This document shows, piece after piece, positions 51,659-61,903 of a DNA stretch of 64,000 nucleotides. Each line of letters begins with the position of its first letter. Position 1 is the first letter of the stretch. The notes under the pieces were generated by a model. That model did not search any database. It was given only the letters and a program-made list of their open reading frames with translations, and was not told the DNA's origin. The stretch comes from Sphingomonas sediminicola. Its GTDB lineage: Bacteria > Pseudomonadota > Alphaproteobacteria > Sphingomonadales > Sphingomonadaceae. The stretch covers positions 2,647,001 to 2,711,000 of the forward strand of contig NZ_CP060782.1 of assembly GCF_014489515.1 (NCBI RefSeq), in the 5' to 3' direction. A program made the translations under genes and the position numbers.

Positions 51659-51991
51659 GTGGAGATGAGTTTTTCGATGATCAGGGCGCGCATTGGCGAG
51701 ACGCCGGACTCGAAGGAGCGGCGGCGCATGTCGCGCTTCCCGGTCGAAATCGATGCGCGCGTGCGTGAGCTAGGCGCCAACGGCATCGAGGCTCGGATCC
51801 TCAACATCTCCGAGAGCGGCTTCATGGCCGAATCCCACGCGACTTTCGAGGTCGGGTCGAGGATCTGGCTGATGCTCCCCGGTCGCGACCGTGCCAACGC
51901 CGTCGTCAAGTGGGTGGCCGGCGACAAGATTGGCGCCGAATTCGCCACGCCGCAATCGCTCGAAGGTTTGCGGACGGGTCAGGATTTCTAG
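51659..51991 (+). CDS. PilZ domain protein with intact c-di-GMP motifs
   Basis: 110 residues. ERRRMSRFPVEIDARVREL contains the RxxxR motif and RILNISESGFMAESHATF the N-x-S-x-x-G motif, both needed for c-di-GMP binding, followed by IWLMLPGRDRANAVVKWVAG. A GTG at 51659 with GGAG nine bases upstream is the likely start; ATG at 51665 is an alternative. It lies directly after the other PilZ gene, probably in one transcript. Confidence 0.88.
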   Translation: MEMSFSMIRARIGETPDSKERRRMSRFPVEIDARVRELGANGIEARILNISESGFMAESHATFEVGSRIWLMLPGRDRANAVVKWVAGDKIGAEFATPQSLEGLRTGQDF

Positions 51992-52129
51992 GCGCGGCCC
52001 ACCGCTTCCTGCGCACTTTTTGGCGTTAAGCGCTCTCTGGATACCCCTTGGACTGTCTCAAATTGGTTGCCGCCGATGAAACCGGTGCGGCGCTCGCGTC
52101 GTTGAGCGCTGTCGAAAGGAAGATCGACG

Positions 52130-52375
52130 ATGCCGACCACCGAAACGGTCAGACAGCTGACAGGCAGAGGCTACCACGCGGTTTATCGCGAGCATGAAGT
52201 CAACCATTGCCCAGGCTGTGGCCGCACGCACTGGCTGATCGGCAGGATGTCTGCCGAATGCGCTTTTTGCACGACCGCACTTCCGCTGGCCGAAGCCAGC
52301 ATGCGCTCGCACACCGGCCCAGCGATCATCCAGCACAAGAACCGCTACAACCACGACGCCGCCTGGGCGGCCTGA
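52130..52375 (+). CDS. Small zinc-ribbon protein
   Basis: 81 residues. NHCPGCGRTHWLIGRMSAEC and AFCTTALPL give a C-x2-C ... C-x2-C zinc ribbon; the rest is polar. ATG at 52130 has AAGGAAG seven bases upstream. Short proteins like this are conserved in sphingomonads but unassigned. The stop is adjacent to the convergent isomerase gene. Confidence 0.75.
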   Translation: MPTTETVRQLTGRGYHAVYREHEVNHCPGCGRTHWLIGRMSAECAFCTTALPLAEASMRSHTGPAIIQHKNRYNHDAAWAA

Positions 52376-53260
52376 TCAGGCGGATTTTTTCCGGACCGGC
52401 ACGGCTGCGTTGCACAGATCGACGCCGCCGGCCGGACGGATGAAGAAGTCGTCCTTCCGGTTCGCGCGCGCCTTCACATAGGCTCCGAAGGTTGCGCTTC
52501 CCGTATCCATGAATTGATAAGCCGGGCGCTCGGTGGCCGGAATCTCGCTTGCCAGCCGCACGGCCGAAATTGGCACTTGCATGCTCTCGTCCTTGTAGAA
52601 GCCGAGCGCTTCTGTTCCGCGCGGCAGCGAGCTCAGCCGGTCGATTCCCTCAATGACCCGGCCGACGACGGCAATGTTGCGGTCGAGGTGGCGCGGCGCG
52701 TGCCCGATCACCGCGTAAAGCTCGCCGCCGGTCCCCGTGTCGGGTGAAAGATCGCGACCTACGCCGACATAACCGTAACAGTGGGTAAGGTTCGCCGTGC
52801 CCGTCTTGGGATCGTAGCCGATCGGCCAGCCACCCGCGAAGCCGGCGCTCGGCGCATAATCGTCCGCATAACCAAGCGGCCGGACGGAGAGCCCCTTCAG
52901 CGAGCGATGATATTCAGCCGGCGGCTTCGCGATCACGCCTGGGGGCAGCGGCCTGGTGCTTTCGTTATTGCCCCACTGGACGACATAATTGTCCTGCACG
53001 CGGTAGATCGCGGCGCCGCTCCACCAGTTGCCTTTCGCGAGGGCACGGATGTTGGCGACATGGACCGGAGCGAACTCCGGCGCGAGCTGGATTACGACCC
53101 GAGCGCCATTCCTTAGATCCATCACCACGAGGTTGTCGGGGTTGATGTCGCGCCACGCGCTTGCCGGGGCCTCGGCCACGATTTCGGAGGGTGCCTTGAG
53201 TTTCGCCGGGGGTGCAGCCGCAACCAGAAGAGCTGCCGAAACCAGAAGCAGTGAACGCAT
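52376..53260 (-). CDS. Periplasmic cyclophilin-like peptidyl-prolyl isomerase
   Basis: 294 residues with a signal peptide (SLLLVSAALLVAAAPPA). The fold is recognisable from VVMDLRNGARVVIQLAPEFA, HVANIRALAKGNWWSGAAIY, VQDNYVVQWGNNES and TGGELYAVIGHAPRHLDRN; large insertions between strands set it apart from short cyclophilins. The active-site Arg/Phe pair is replaced (AIYRVQDNYV), so catalysis may be weak. It is divergent from purT. Confidence 0.85.
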   Translation of the reverse strand: MRSLLLVSAALLVAAAPPAKLKAPSEIVAEAPASAWRDINPDNLVVMDLRNGARVVIQLAPEFAPVHVANIRALAKGNWWSGAAIYRVQDNYVVQWGNNESTRPLPPGVIAKPPAEYHRSLKGLSVRPLGYADDYAPSAGFAGGWPIGYDPKTGTANLTHCYGYVGVGRDLSPDTGTGGELYAVIGHAPRHLDRNIAVVGRVIEGIDRLSSLPRGTEALGFYKDESMQVPISAVRLASEIPATERPAYQFMDTGSATFGAYVKARANRKDDFFIRPAGGVDLCNAAVPVRKKSA

Positions 53261-53326
53261 CCTAACCCCACCTAAGCGAACCGCCGTGGTCTAGCCGACG
53301 AATGCGGGCGCCGCTATCGCCCGCAG

Positions 53327-54499
53327 ATGCACACCGCCACTTTGATGCTTCTGGGATCGGGCGAGCTCGGCCGCGAGTTCGCGATCGCTGCGAAACGGCT
53401 CGGCTGCCGGGTCATTGCCTGCGACCGCTACGAGAATGCTCCGGCCATGCAGGTCGCCGACGCGTTCGAGGTTTTCCCGATGCTCGACGGCAAGGCCCTT
53501 CGAGCCGCGGTGGAGACCCACAAGCCCGATGTGATTGTCCCGGAGATCGAGGCAATCGACACGGAGACCTTGGCCCAGCTCGAGAGTGAAGGCTGGCGCG
53601 TTGCTCCGTCCGCCAAGGCGGTCCAGCTGACGATGAACCGCGACGGTATCCGCGAGTTCGCTGCGCGCGAGCTGGCTCTCATTACCTCACGCTACAAATT
53701 CGCCGAATCGCGCGACGAAGCGATCGCCGCGGTCGCGGAAGTCGGTCTGCCCTGCGTGGTGAAGCCGGTGATGTCGAGCTCCGGCAAGGGGCAGACCACC
53801 GTAAAGTCGGCGGAAGAGGTCGGCGCCGCCTACGACTATGCGGTCGCCAACATGCGCGGCGATCGTCCACGCGTGATCGTCGAGGAATTCATTGAGTTCG
53901 ACAGCGAGATCACCTTGCTGACCGTCGCTACCGAGGCCGGCATCCTGTTCTGCTCGCCGATCGGGCATCGCCAGGAGGCCGGCGACTATCGTGAGAGCTG
54001 GCAGCCGGCCGGTATTTCGGATGGCGCCTTACTCTCCGCCCGGAGGCAGGCACGGAAGGTCGTCGAGGCGCTCGGCGGCTATGGCATCTTCGGCGTCGAA
54101 TTCTTCGTCAAAGGCGACCAGGCGATCTTTTCGGAGCTGTCGCCCCGACCGCACGATACGGGCATGGTCACCTTGATCACCCAGTTTCCGAATGAGTTCG
54201 AGCTTCACCTGCGAGCGGTGCTCAAGCTCCCGATCCCCGCGATCGAGCTGACGCGCCCTGGCGGATCGGCGGTCATTCTCGCGGATCGCGAGAGTGACGA
54301 GTTTGGTTTCGAAGGCATTGCCGAGGCGCTGCAGCGCGGACGTCCCGGCGCTCCGGTCGATCTTCGTATCTTCAGCAAGCCGAGCACATTGAAGAATCGG
54401 CGCATGGGTGTCGCGCTGGCCGGCGGAAAGGATGCCGCAGAGGCCATCGAGACCGCCAAGGCGGCGGCAGCTTCGGTAAAGATTCGCTATTCCCGGTAG
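53327..54499 (+). CDS. purT: Formate-dependent GAR transformylase
   Basis: 390 residues, ATP-grasp family. TLMLLGSGELGREFAIAAKR is the N-terminal fold, VVKPVMSSSGKGQTTVKSA the ATP-binding loop, VEEFIEFDSEITLLTVATE and FFVKGDQAIFSELSPRPHDT the metal and substrate region. It makes formyl-GAR from formate, GAR and ATP, an alternative to PurN. The later purE and purK near 62 kb continue the pathway. Confidence 0.96.
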   Translation: MHTATLMLLGSGELGREFAIAAKRLGCRVIACDRYENAPAMQVADAFEVFPMLDGKALRAAVETHKPDVIVPEIEAIDTETLAQLESEGWRVAPSAKAVQLTMNRDGIREFAARELALITSRYKFAESRDEAIAAVAEVGLPCVVKPVMSSSGKGQTTVKSAEEVGAAYDYAVANMRGDRPRVIVEEFIEFDSEITLLTVATEAGILFCSPIGHRQEAGDYRESWQPAGISDGALLSARRQARKVVEALGGYGIFGVEFFVKGDQAIFSELSPRPHDTGMVTLITQFPNEFELHLRAVLKLPIPAIELTRPGGSAVILADRESDEFGFEGIAEALQRGRPGAPVDLRIFSKPSTLKNRRMGVALAGGKDAAEAIETAKAAAASVKIRYSR

Positions 54500-54551
54500 A
54501 ACCGAACCGCGGGATCGTAGTTTTCAGTCCGCCAAGCGAAAGGGACAGGCC

Positions 54552-54941
54552 ATGCGCGCACAGCTCCTGACAGTGATGGTTCTCGCAGTGATCGTCGCGG
54601 GTTGCGGAAAGCCGCAGCCCGAACAGCCGACGAAGTCGATTTCGGTCCGTAGCGAACAGCAGAATGCCCTGCACAAGCTGAGCGAGCCGACCCTGAAGGT
54701 CGCGCTCAGGCGAGCGATCTATGACAGCGGCAAGAAGTGCAACACGATCACCAAGGCCGGCTACGTCCAGGAATATGGGAACCTGTCGATGTGGACAGCA
54801 AGCTGCGCCGGCGACCGCAGCTTCGCGATCTTCGTGGGTCCTGACGGATCAGTCCAGGTCAGGGATTGCAAGGAAACGGAGCAGTTGAAGCTTCCGGCCT
54901 GCACGATCCGCGAGCCGGAAAAGAAGCCCGCCGCGGGCTAA
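54552..54941 (+). CDS. Small putative lipoprotein
   Basis: 129 residues. The N terminus RAQLLTVMVLAVIVAGCGKP has a lipobox (VAGC), so a lipid-anchored outer or inner membrane protein is expected. The mature part has conserved-looking cysteines (KKCNTITKAGYV, WTASCAGDRSFAIF, VQVRDCKE, KLPACTIRE) that could form disulfides. Unknown family. AAGGGA lies upstream of the ATG at 54552. Confidence 0.75.
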   Translation: MRAQLLTVMVLAVIVAGCGKPQPEQPTKSISVRSEQQNALHKLSEPTLKVALRRAIYDSGKKCNTITKAGYVQEYGNLSMWTASCAGDRSFAIFVGPDGSVQVRDCKETEQLKLPACTIREPEKKPAAG

Positions 54942-55222
54942 TCGCAGCGGCGGGATTCCTTATATTCGCCGGCGGCGGTCTTTTCCTTGACCGTCACGCA
55001 CGAGCCCTGACGCGTCTCCTCGCGCCAGCTGCCGTCCGCATTGGTCACGCGGTTGCCGCTCTTCGGGACGCGCTTGCCGTCCTTGATTTCGTAGTTCCAG
55101 CCCTTCGGCGTGGCCTGGGAGGCGCCACTTGCGGTCTGCTGCGCCAGGGCTGCCCCGGCGAAGCCAAGGCCCGCCGTAACGGCGACCGCAATCAGCAACG
55201 CACCCTTCGAAACCCGTTTCAT
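54938..55222 (-). CDS. Small secreted protein
   Basis: 94 residues with a clear signal peptide (GALLIAVAVTAGLGFAGAALAQ). The mature part, GWNYEIKDGKRVPKSGNRVT with NADGSWREETRQGSCVTVK, is a short beta-rich domain common in sphingomonads and unassigned. The final Cys (SRRCD) may pair with the one in QGSC. The stop overlaps the lipoprotein gene end by four bases on the opposite strand. Confidence 0.75.
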   Translation of the reverse strand: MKRVSKGALLIAVAVTAGLGFAGAALAQQTASGASQATPKGWNYEIKDGKRVPKSGNRVTNADGSWREETRQGSCVTVKEKTAAGEYKESRRCD

Positions 55223-55353
55223 CACACGACTCCTTGGCCCGCTTTCTATATTCACCCATGTGAACGATGGGTGAAAGATGAGCGCGGGAAATCCGCGCCG
55301 AGTTGACGCAGATGGGTACGAAATCCGTGAATTTGAGGGTTTGACCCCGGGAC

Positions 55354-55479
55354 TTAGCCCTGGCGAGCCTTGAAGCGCCGGTTCGTCTTGTTGATGACGT
55401 AGGTGCGCCCGCGACGGCGGATCACGCGGCAATCGCGGTGGCGCGACTTGAGCGACTTCAAGCTGTTGCGAATCTTCAT
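55354..55479 (-). CDS. rpmJ: 50S ribosomal protein L36 (zinc-free type)
   Basis: 41 codons: [20 protein letters not shown] then [20 protein letters not shown] and G. The length and the loss of the usual four zinc ligands match the YkgO-type L36 common in alphaproteobacteria. It is a monocistronic-looking gene 106 bases after the M28 peptidase stop, with a terminator between. Confidence 0.96.
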   Translation of the reverse strand: MKIRNSLKSLKSRHRDCRVIRRRGRTYVINKTNRRFKARQG

Positions 55480-55510
55480 GGCGCGCGCCTGTCTCTTCGT
55501 CTCGTTCTGT

Positions 55511-55542
55511 AAAAATAAGGAAGGCCGCCCGACGGGGCAGCC
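55511..55542 (-). terminator. Intrinsic terminator after the M28 peptidase gene
   Basis: GGCTGCCC pairs with GGGCGGCC on the minus strand (55542-55523, one G-T wobble) around a four-base loop, followed by TTCCTTATTTTT (55522-55511). It separates the peptidase transcript from rpmJ. Confidence 0.7.
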
Positions 55543-55584
55543 GCTCGGGGGCGCTTAGGCGAAAATCCCTTTCCCCGTCAAGGT

Positions 55585-57206
55585 TCAGCGTACCGGCTTC
55601 CTTTGAGCCTTGGGCTGCGAAGGCGCGTAGGTCTCCCCGAAATAGTCGCCCGCATACCAGAGCGGCCGCTGATCGGCGTCCGCCATGTTGCGCGCAATCC
55701 GATAGTTGAGCTCCGCGAATTTGGCCCCGCCTGCCAGCGAATCGGCTGCGCCAGGTCGTCCTTCACCGTGTGATAGGTCTCGGCCAGGAATTTCTGCCAC
55801 GCTTGCGCGCCGCCGTTCGCCTGCCCGGTCATCAGGAATACCGCCGGCACTCCCGCCTGCACGAACGGATAATGGTCCGAGCGGACGAACAAGGTCTCCT
55901 GCGGCATTGGGTCCGGAGAGAGCCCGATGTGCATGCTCGAGCCGGCCGCCGCGACCGCACGGCCGGTCGTCGAATGATCGGCTCCGAACGCCACGACGTC
56001 CGTGAAGTCGTAGAGCAGAAGCGGCATATCGAGATCGACCAGCCCGACGATTTGCTGGGCCGGGATGGTCGGATGCGAAGCGAAATATCCGGCGCCGAGC
56101 AGGCCGTATTCCTCGCCCGTATTGGCGATGAACAGGACAGAGCGCCGAGGGGGCTTCCCCGAAGCGACGAAATCGCGGGCCGCCTCGATCATCGTCGCGA
56201 CCCCGGCGGCATTGTCGAGCGCGCCATTGTAGATGGCGTCCTGTCCGGGCTTCGCATCCGGATATAGCCCAAGATGGTCGAGGTGGCCCATCAGCACGAC
56301 ATGTTCTCGCGCCAGCTGTGGGTCTGATCCCGGAAGCACGGCCAGCACTTCCGGACTCGTGAAGTCCTGCCAGTTGCTCGTCGCTGCGATCGACAAAGTC
56401 GCGGGCAGCTGGAAGCCGCGCACCTTTTTGCCGGCCGCGACGTCGGCGCGGATCGCCTTCAATTGTCGCGGCGCGCGCTCGAACAGTCGTTCCGTCCATT
56501 CCGACGATAGCGCCACGAGCGCCTGCGCCGCCCCGCCGCGACTGGTCCGGCCGCCGGCGTCGATCCAGTCGACCACCGGCCTCGACCCGAAGCGCTGGAC
56601 CTGGCTGATGGCAGTAACCGCGTCGTTGATCTCGATGAGGCCGATCGCGCCCTGCGCGCCGGCGGTCTCGACCTGCATCGACCGCAGGTGCGCGGAGATT
56701 TCAGAGGGAACGCCAGGCACCGAATCCGCCAGCGCAACGACGATCTTCCCCCGCACGTCGAGGCCCGAATAATCGTCGATGCCGAGCCGCGCGTCGCGGA
56801 CGCCGTGTCCGACGAAAACCAGCGGAACGTTGAGCGCTATCTCGCGACGCGTCACGTTCGGCCGGACCGCCGCATCCTTGCCCACGACCAGCTTCGTCGT
56901 GCGCCCGTTGATGGTCATCGATATCGCGGGCGGGTTAGCCAGGGTCGCGCGCCGGAAAGGCACGTCCAGAAAATAGCTTCCGTTGGCGCCGCCGGGTTTG
57001 AGGCCAAGCTTGCGGAATTCCGAAGCCACGTAATTGGCGGCGATCAGATGTCCGTGCGAACCCGTATCGCGTCCTTCGAGGATGTCGCTGGCAAGGAATT
57101 CGACATGGCCGCGGATGCGGTCCGCGGCGAGAAGATCTTCGGAGGGCCTTGCCGGCGCCGCCCCGATCAGCAGCGCCGCAAGGAACGCGAGCGAAATGCG
57201 CTTCAA
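55585..57206 (-). CDS. M28-family metallopeptidase
   Basis: 540 residues after restoring one base near 55740. A signal peptide (ISLAFLAALLIGAAPARP) precedes a PA-type insert (LVFVGHGVRDARLGIDDYSG). The di-zinc site is complete: VVLMGHLDHLGLYPD, NGALDNAAGVATMIEA, IANTGEEYGLLGAG, VDLDMPLLLYDF and VRSDHYPFVQAG. Probably a periplasmic aminopeptidase or carboxypeptidase. The start is a TTG at 57206 (or 57212) overlapping the galE stop; no ATG fits before the signal peptide. Confidence 0.9.
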
Positions 57207-57208
57207 TC

Positions 57209-58210
57209 TCAAGCCCAGTTCCGCGATTGCAGCTTGCGCTCCCAATCGAGTGCGTGGGTCAGGATCGTCTCGATGTCCGCGTAGCGAGCATTCCAATCGA
57301 GCGTTTCCAGCAGCGCCTTGTTCGAGGAGATGAGCAGCGGCGGATCGCCCGCGCGCCGGCCCTTCATTTCGCGGCGAATCGGCTGGCCGAGCACCTTGTC
57401 CAACGCGTCCAGCACCTCGAGCACCGACAGACCTCGCCCATAGCCCAGGTTGAGCACGAGGTTCTCTTCCGGCCGCTCGATCAGCCGTTCGAGCGCCTTC
57501 AAATGCGCATCCACGAGGTCGGAGACGTGAATGTAGTCGCGCACGCAGCTTCCGTCGGGCGTCTGATAGTCGGTCCCGAACACGTCGACATGGTCGCGCT
57601 TCCCGACCGCGGCCTCGACCGCGACCTTGATGAGATGGGTCGAGCCCTTGCCGACCTGGCCGGAACGGCCTGCCGGGTCAGCGCCCGAGACATTGAAATA
57701 TCGCAGCGCCGCAAAGTTGAGCGGGTAGGCGGCCGCCGAATCCTCGAGCATCCGCTCGGTCATCAGCTTCGACGCGCCGTACGGATTGATCGGCAGTTTC
57801 GCGACGGCCTCGTCGACGGGCACGCGCTCCGGCTCGCCGTATACCGCGGCGGTCGACGAGAAGACGACATGGCAGATGCCCGCATCCACCGCTGTCGAGA
57901 TCAGCGAATGGCTCGCGACCGTATTGTTGCGATAATAGTCGAGCGGTTTCTCCACGCTTTCGGGGACGACGATCGATCCCGCGAAATGCATGATCGCGCC
58001 GATGTCTTGCTCGGCGAAGATGCGTTCGACCAGCGCGCGGTCGGCGACATTGCCCTCGTAGAACGGGACGTCGTCCGGGAGCAGATAGCGGCTGCCCGTT
58101 GAAAGATCGTCGATGACGGAGACTGGCCAGCCCGCGTCGCGAAGGGCGAGGACTGCGTGGCTGCCGATATAGCCGGCCCCGCCGGTTACGAGCACTGGGA
58201 TACTGGACAT
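57209..58210 (-). CDS. galE: UDP-glucose 4-epimerase
   Basis: 333 residues. VLVTGGAGYIGSHAVLALRD is the NAD-binding Rossmann loop, VVFSSTAAVYGEPERVPVDE and INPYGASKLMTERMLED hold the Ser and the YxxxK catalytic pair, and FNVSGADPAGRSGQVG and PDGSCVRDYIHVSDLVDAHL are GalE-specific. It interconverts UDP-glucose and UDP-galactose for exopolysaccharide or LPS. The M28 peptidase gene follows with overlapping stop and start. Confidence 0.95.
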   Translation of the reverse strand: MSSIPVLVTGGAGYIGSHAVLALRDAGWPVSVIDDLSTGSRYLLPDDVPFYEGNVADRALVERIFAEQDIGAIMHFAGSIVVPESVEKPLDYYRNNTVASHSLISTAVDAGICHVVFSSTAAVYGEPERVPVDEAVAKLPINPYGASKLMTERMLEDSAAAYPLNFAALRYFNVSGADPAGRSGQVGKGSTHLIKVAVEAAVGKRDHVDVFGTDYQTPDGSCVRDYIHVSDLVDAHLKALERLIERPEENLVLNLGYGRGLSVLEVLDALDKVLGQPIRREMKGRRAGDPPLLISSNKALLETLDWNARYADIETILTHALDWERKLQSRNWA

Positions 58211-58335
58211 GCGAGTGATGGCTAGCGGAGGCGGCTCTGTCGCGCCAGAGCCGTCTATCGTCTGGTCAAGTACAAGACGGATGCTCTTGTTTCAGTTATG
58301 ATTTCGGAGTCGATGCCGCCGATTGCAGGGGCGCT

Positions 58336-59228
58336 ATGTTGATTGCCTTGCTCGTTCCACTGGCTTTGGCGAGCCTCGTCTTCACGATCGTCTTGCTTCG
58401 ATCGGCGATTACAGACCGAACCGTGCCAAGTCTTGAAGCGACGGCTCTCGGCGCGATCACCAATTTCTTTGACACACTCGGCATTGGCTCATTCGCGCCC
58501 ACGATGGCCTGGTTCAAATTCCGCAATTTGGTTCCTGACCGGATAATTCCCTCTACGATGCTGGTCGGCCATTCGCTGCCCTCGATCTTGCAGGCCTTTA
58601 TATTCCTGATCCTTCTTGGCTTGCTCGTCGATCCGGTCCTCATCGTCGGTTGCGGCGTTGCCCTTATGCTGGGCGGCTTGATCGGGGCGCCGTTGGTGGC
58701 TCGGGCAAAGGTGTGGCTGATACAAGTGATCGTCGCGGTTGCTTTGGTGATCGCGGCAGCGCTCTATACCATGAGCAACCTTAACCTGATGCCGGCCGGC
58801 GGCACGGCAAGCAGTCTCCCAGTCAATCTGACCGTCGTTGCGATCTTTGCGAATTTCGGCCTCGGAATCTTGCTTAACTTCGGGATTGGTCACTACGCCC
58901 CAGCCTGGTCATGCTTAGCCTAATGGGCCTCGATCCAAGGCTCGCTTTCCCGGTTATGGCGACGGGAGGGGCCTTAACGATAGCGGGCGCAGGCACGCGT
59001 CACGTGCTGCGTGGCTATGTCGATCTACGGATCGCGCTGGGCATCGTTATTGGAGGCATCCCGGCCGTCTTCATCGCTGCATTCATCGTGAAGAGCATGC
59101 CGCTCGAGGTGCTCCGATGGATGGTCATCTTCGTTGTTCTTTATGCCGCGCTGATGATGTTCCGCGCCGCGATGGCCGGTCGCCGCAAGCCGCTGACACT
59201 AGAAGCCGATCGAGCTGCGGCGCTTTGA
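58336..59228 (+). CDS. TSUP-family (TauE/SafE) membrane transporter
   Basis: 297 residues after restoring one C near 58903. Eight or so hydrophobic segments; [20 protein letters not shown] and [20 protein letters not shown] plus [20 protein letters not shown] are the repeated halves, with internal N-F-(x)-G motifs of this family of sulfite/organosulfonate exporters. Substrate unknown. Convergent with nothing; the next gene follows 109 bases downstream. Confidence 0.85.
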
Positions 59229-59337
59229 ACCTGTCACCGTAGTCTTTCGACAGGGGCGACCAACGCGGACCGTTTGCCTGATCCGCGCCCCCGCACTATC
59301 AGCGGCGCAATTCCAGAAAACTGCCAAAGAAGGTCCT

Positions 59338-60503
59338 ATGGCACTGACGATTTCGAGCGCGTTCGACGCAGGCAACATCCGCGTCGTGAAGCAGGACGGT
59401 TTTTCCGCCGACCTGGAGATCGTCAAGGACCATCTGTCCGACTTTTACCAGTGGTTCTATTTCCGCGTCGCGGGCGCAGGGGGCCGTGAAGTCACGTTGA
59501 ACATCGTCAATTGCGCCGGCTCGGCCTATCCCAACGGCTGGCCTGACTACAAAGCCGTGGCGTCGAGCGATCGTGAGGAATGGCTGCGTATCGACGGGAC
59601 GAGCTACGCCGACGGCGTCCTCACCATCCGTTTCACGCCGGAAACCGACTGTGTCTGGCTCGCTTATTTCGCGCCTTATTCGATGGAGCGTCACCACGAC
59701 CTCGTCGCGACCTACGCATCGCTTCCGTTCGTGGGATATGAATCGCTCGGCAAGTCGCTCGACGGCCAGGACATCGATTGCCTGACAATCGGCGACGGCG
59801 ACCTCAACGTCTGGCTCTATGCCCGCCAACATCCGGGCGAGAGCATGGCCGAGTGGTGGATGGAGGGCGCACTCGAAAAGCTGACTGACGGCGATGATCC
59901 AGTCGCCCGCGTGCTCCTGCGCGACTGCACTTTCCACATTGTTCCGAACATGAACCCGGACGGATCGCGCCGCGGCCACCTGCGCACCAACGCCGCCGGC
60001 ATCAACCTTAATCGCGAGTGGCACGCGCCTTCGGCCGAGAAGAGTCCCGAGGTTCTTTATGTCCGTAATGCGATGGACGAGACGGGCGTTGACTTCGCGA
60101 TGGACGTTCACGGCGATGAGGCGATCCCCGCCAACTTCCTTGCGGGATTCGAGGGCATTCCGTCGATCACCGATCGGCAGACCCGCCTGTTCAAGCTCTT
60201 TTCCGAAAATCTCGAGCGCATCTCGCCCGACTTCCAGACTAGCCAGGGCTATGAGCTTGCGGCTCCCGGCCAGGCCAACATGTCCATGTCCACGACCCAG
60301 CTCGCCGAGCGCTACGGCTGCGTGTCCATGACCCTGGAAATGCCGTTCAAGGACAATTTTGACCTGCCGGACCCGTTGTACGGCTGGAGCCCGAGCGATC
60401 GAAATTCCTCGCCTTCGCCTGCCTCGACGCTCTGCACGCGATCTTACCGGAACTGACGAAAGCCAAAGCCCAGAATGCGGCTAAGGCCAAGGTCGACGCC
60501 TGA
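59338..60503 (+). CDS. M14-family zinc carboxypeptidase
   Basis: 388 residues after restoring one C near 60394, which gives the end [20 protein letters not shown]. The N-terminal beta-sandwich ([20 protein letters not shown]) is the domain found before the catalytic part in cytosolic carboxypeptidases. [18 protein letters not shown] supplies Hxx[21 protein letters not shown] and [11 protein letters not shown] the substrate Arg and Asn-Arg pair, and [15 protein letters not shown] the third zinc His. [11 protein letters not shown] holds the catalytic Glu. The stop shares a base with the gpmA start. Confidence 0.9.
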
Positions 60504-61195
60504 TGCCGACGCTCGTCCTGCTCCGCCACGGCCAGTCGCAGTGGAACCTGGAGAACCGGTTCACCGGCTGGTGGGACGTCGATTTGAGCGAGCAGGGCGT
60601 CGCCGAGGCGCGCGGGGCAGGAGCTTTGCTCCGTGAGCGCGGGTATGCGTTCGACCGCTGCTTCACCAGCGTCCTGACGCGCGCGATCCGCACGCTTCAT
60701 CTCGTCCTGCACGAGCTCGACAGCCTGTGGCTTCCGGTAGCCAAGGACTGGCACCTCAATGAGCGCCACTATGGCGGGCTTACGGGCCTCAACAAGCAGG
60801 AGATGATCGACAAGGTCGGGGCTGAGCAGGTCAAGATCTGGCGCCGATCCTACGACATCCCGCCGCCGCCGCTTCCCGAAGACAGCGAGTACGACGTCAG
60901 CCACGACCGGCGCTACGCCGGCATTCCGGTTCCAAATACGGAAAGTCTCAAGGATACGATCGCGCGGGCGCTTCCTTATTACGAGGCGGAGATCGCTCCG
61001 GCCCTGAAGCACGGCGAACGAATCCTCGTCGCTGCGCATGGCAACTCGATCCGCGGCATCATCAAGCATTTGTCGAGCATCGGTGATGACGAGATCGTCG
61101 GCGTCGAGATCCCGACCGGGCAGCCGCTCGTCTACGAGCTGAACGACGACCTCAGCGTCCGCGACTCATTCTATTTGAGTGAACGCGCGGCTTAG
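60503..61195 (+). CDS. gpmA: 2,3-bisphosphoglycerate-dependent phosphoglycerate mutase
   Basis: 230 residues. [20 protein letters not shown] is the phosphohistidine RHG motif, [56 protein letters not shown] and [19 protein letters not shown] are all dPGM signatures. It interconverts 3- and 2-phosphoglycerate in glycolysis. TGATG junction with the carboxypeptidase gene. Converges on the GGDEF gene with a four-base overlap. Confidence 0.97.
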   Translation: MPTLVLLRHGQSQWNLENRFTGWWDVDLSEQGVAEARGAGALLRERGYAFDRCFTSVLTRAIRTLHLVLHELDSLWLPVAKDWHLNERHYGGLTGLNKQEMIDKVGAEQVKIWRRSYDIPPPPLPEDSEYDVSHDRRYAGIPVPNTESLKDTIARALPYYEAEIAPALKHGERILVAAHGNSIRGIIKHLSSIGDDEIVGVEIPTGQPLVYELNDDLSVRDSFYLSERAA

Positions 61196-61770
61196 GCCGC
61201 GGCCTTGTCCCGATACATCGCCAGATCGGCGCGGGCCATGACGGCGTCCGGCTGGTCGTGCGGCTCGATCACTGAAATGCCGATCGCTACGCTCAGCGGT
61301 AGGCAGGTTCCCTGGAAGCAGAACTCGCGGCCGGCGATCATCGACGCGAGCCGGCCGGCCGTATCGATGGCGCTGTGTTCGTCTGCCCGTTCGAGAAGGA
61401 TCCCGAATTCGTCCCCGCCGAGCCGCGCGACGCAATCGCTCTTGCGAACGCCTTGCGAAAGCATGTCGGCGACCTGGATCAGGGCATGGTCGCCGGCCTG
61501 GTGACCGAAGGTATCGTTGATCATCTTCAGCCCGTCGATGTCGACGAACAGCATCGCGGCGCTGTCATCATAGCGGCTGACGCGGTCGATCGCTGCTTCG
61601 AGCTGACGCATGAATCCGCGGCGATTCGGAAGGTCGATCAGGACGTCCTGATGGGCGAGGCGGTCGAGCAGTTCCACGCGCTCATGAAGCTGAGAAATCT
61701 CAGCCTTGAGGCGCCTGACTTCGGCCAGCAACGTGTCAGGATCGGTCATGTCGATGACCACGTCGTCCAT
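61192..61770 (-). CDS. Diguanylate cyclase (GGDEF protein)
   Basis: 192 residues. A short coiled coil ([20 protein letters not shown]) leads to the GGDEF domain: [40 protein letters not shown] and [19 protein letters not shown], with an intact GGDEF active site and an RxxD inhibitory site (RKSD) five residues before. It makes c-di-GMP from two GTP. No sensor domain is attached, so activity may depend on dimer formation or a partner. Candidates for c-di-GMP targets are the PilZ proteins near 51.5 kb. Confidence 0.95.
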   Translation of the reverse strand: MDDVVIDMTDPDTLLAEVRRLKAEISQLHERVELLDRLAHQDVLIDLPNRRGFMRQLEAAIDRVSRYDDSAAMLFVDIDGLKMINDTFGHQAGDHALIQVADMLSQGVRKSDCVARLGGDEFGILLERADEHSAIDTAGRLASMIAGREFCFQGTCLPLSVAIGISVIEPHDQPDAVMARADLAMYRDKAAA

Positions 61771-61903
61771 GGCAATCTGAGATTCCCCTTCGCTGACCGA
61801 TACATAACTTGAATCTGTGACGGGGAAAATACTTAAGCCACGCCAAGACGTTGCGCGTGCCCTGCCTTGTTCCTAAACGGCACAACTCCTTGGGCTGGAT
61901 TAA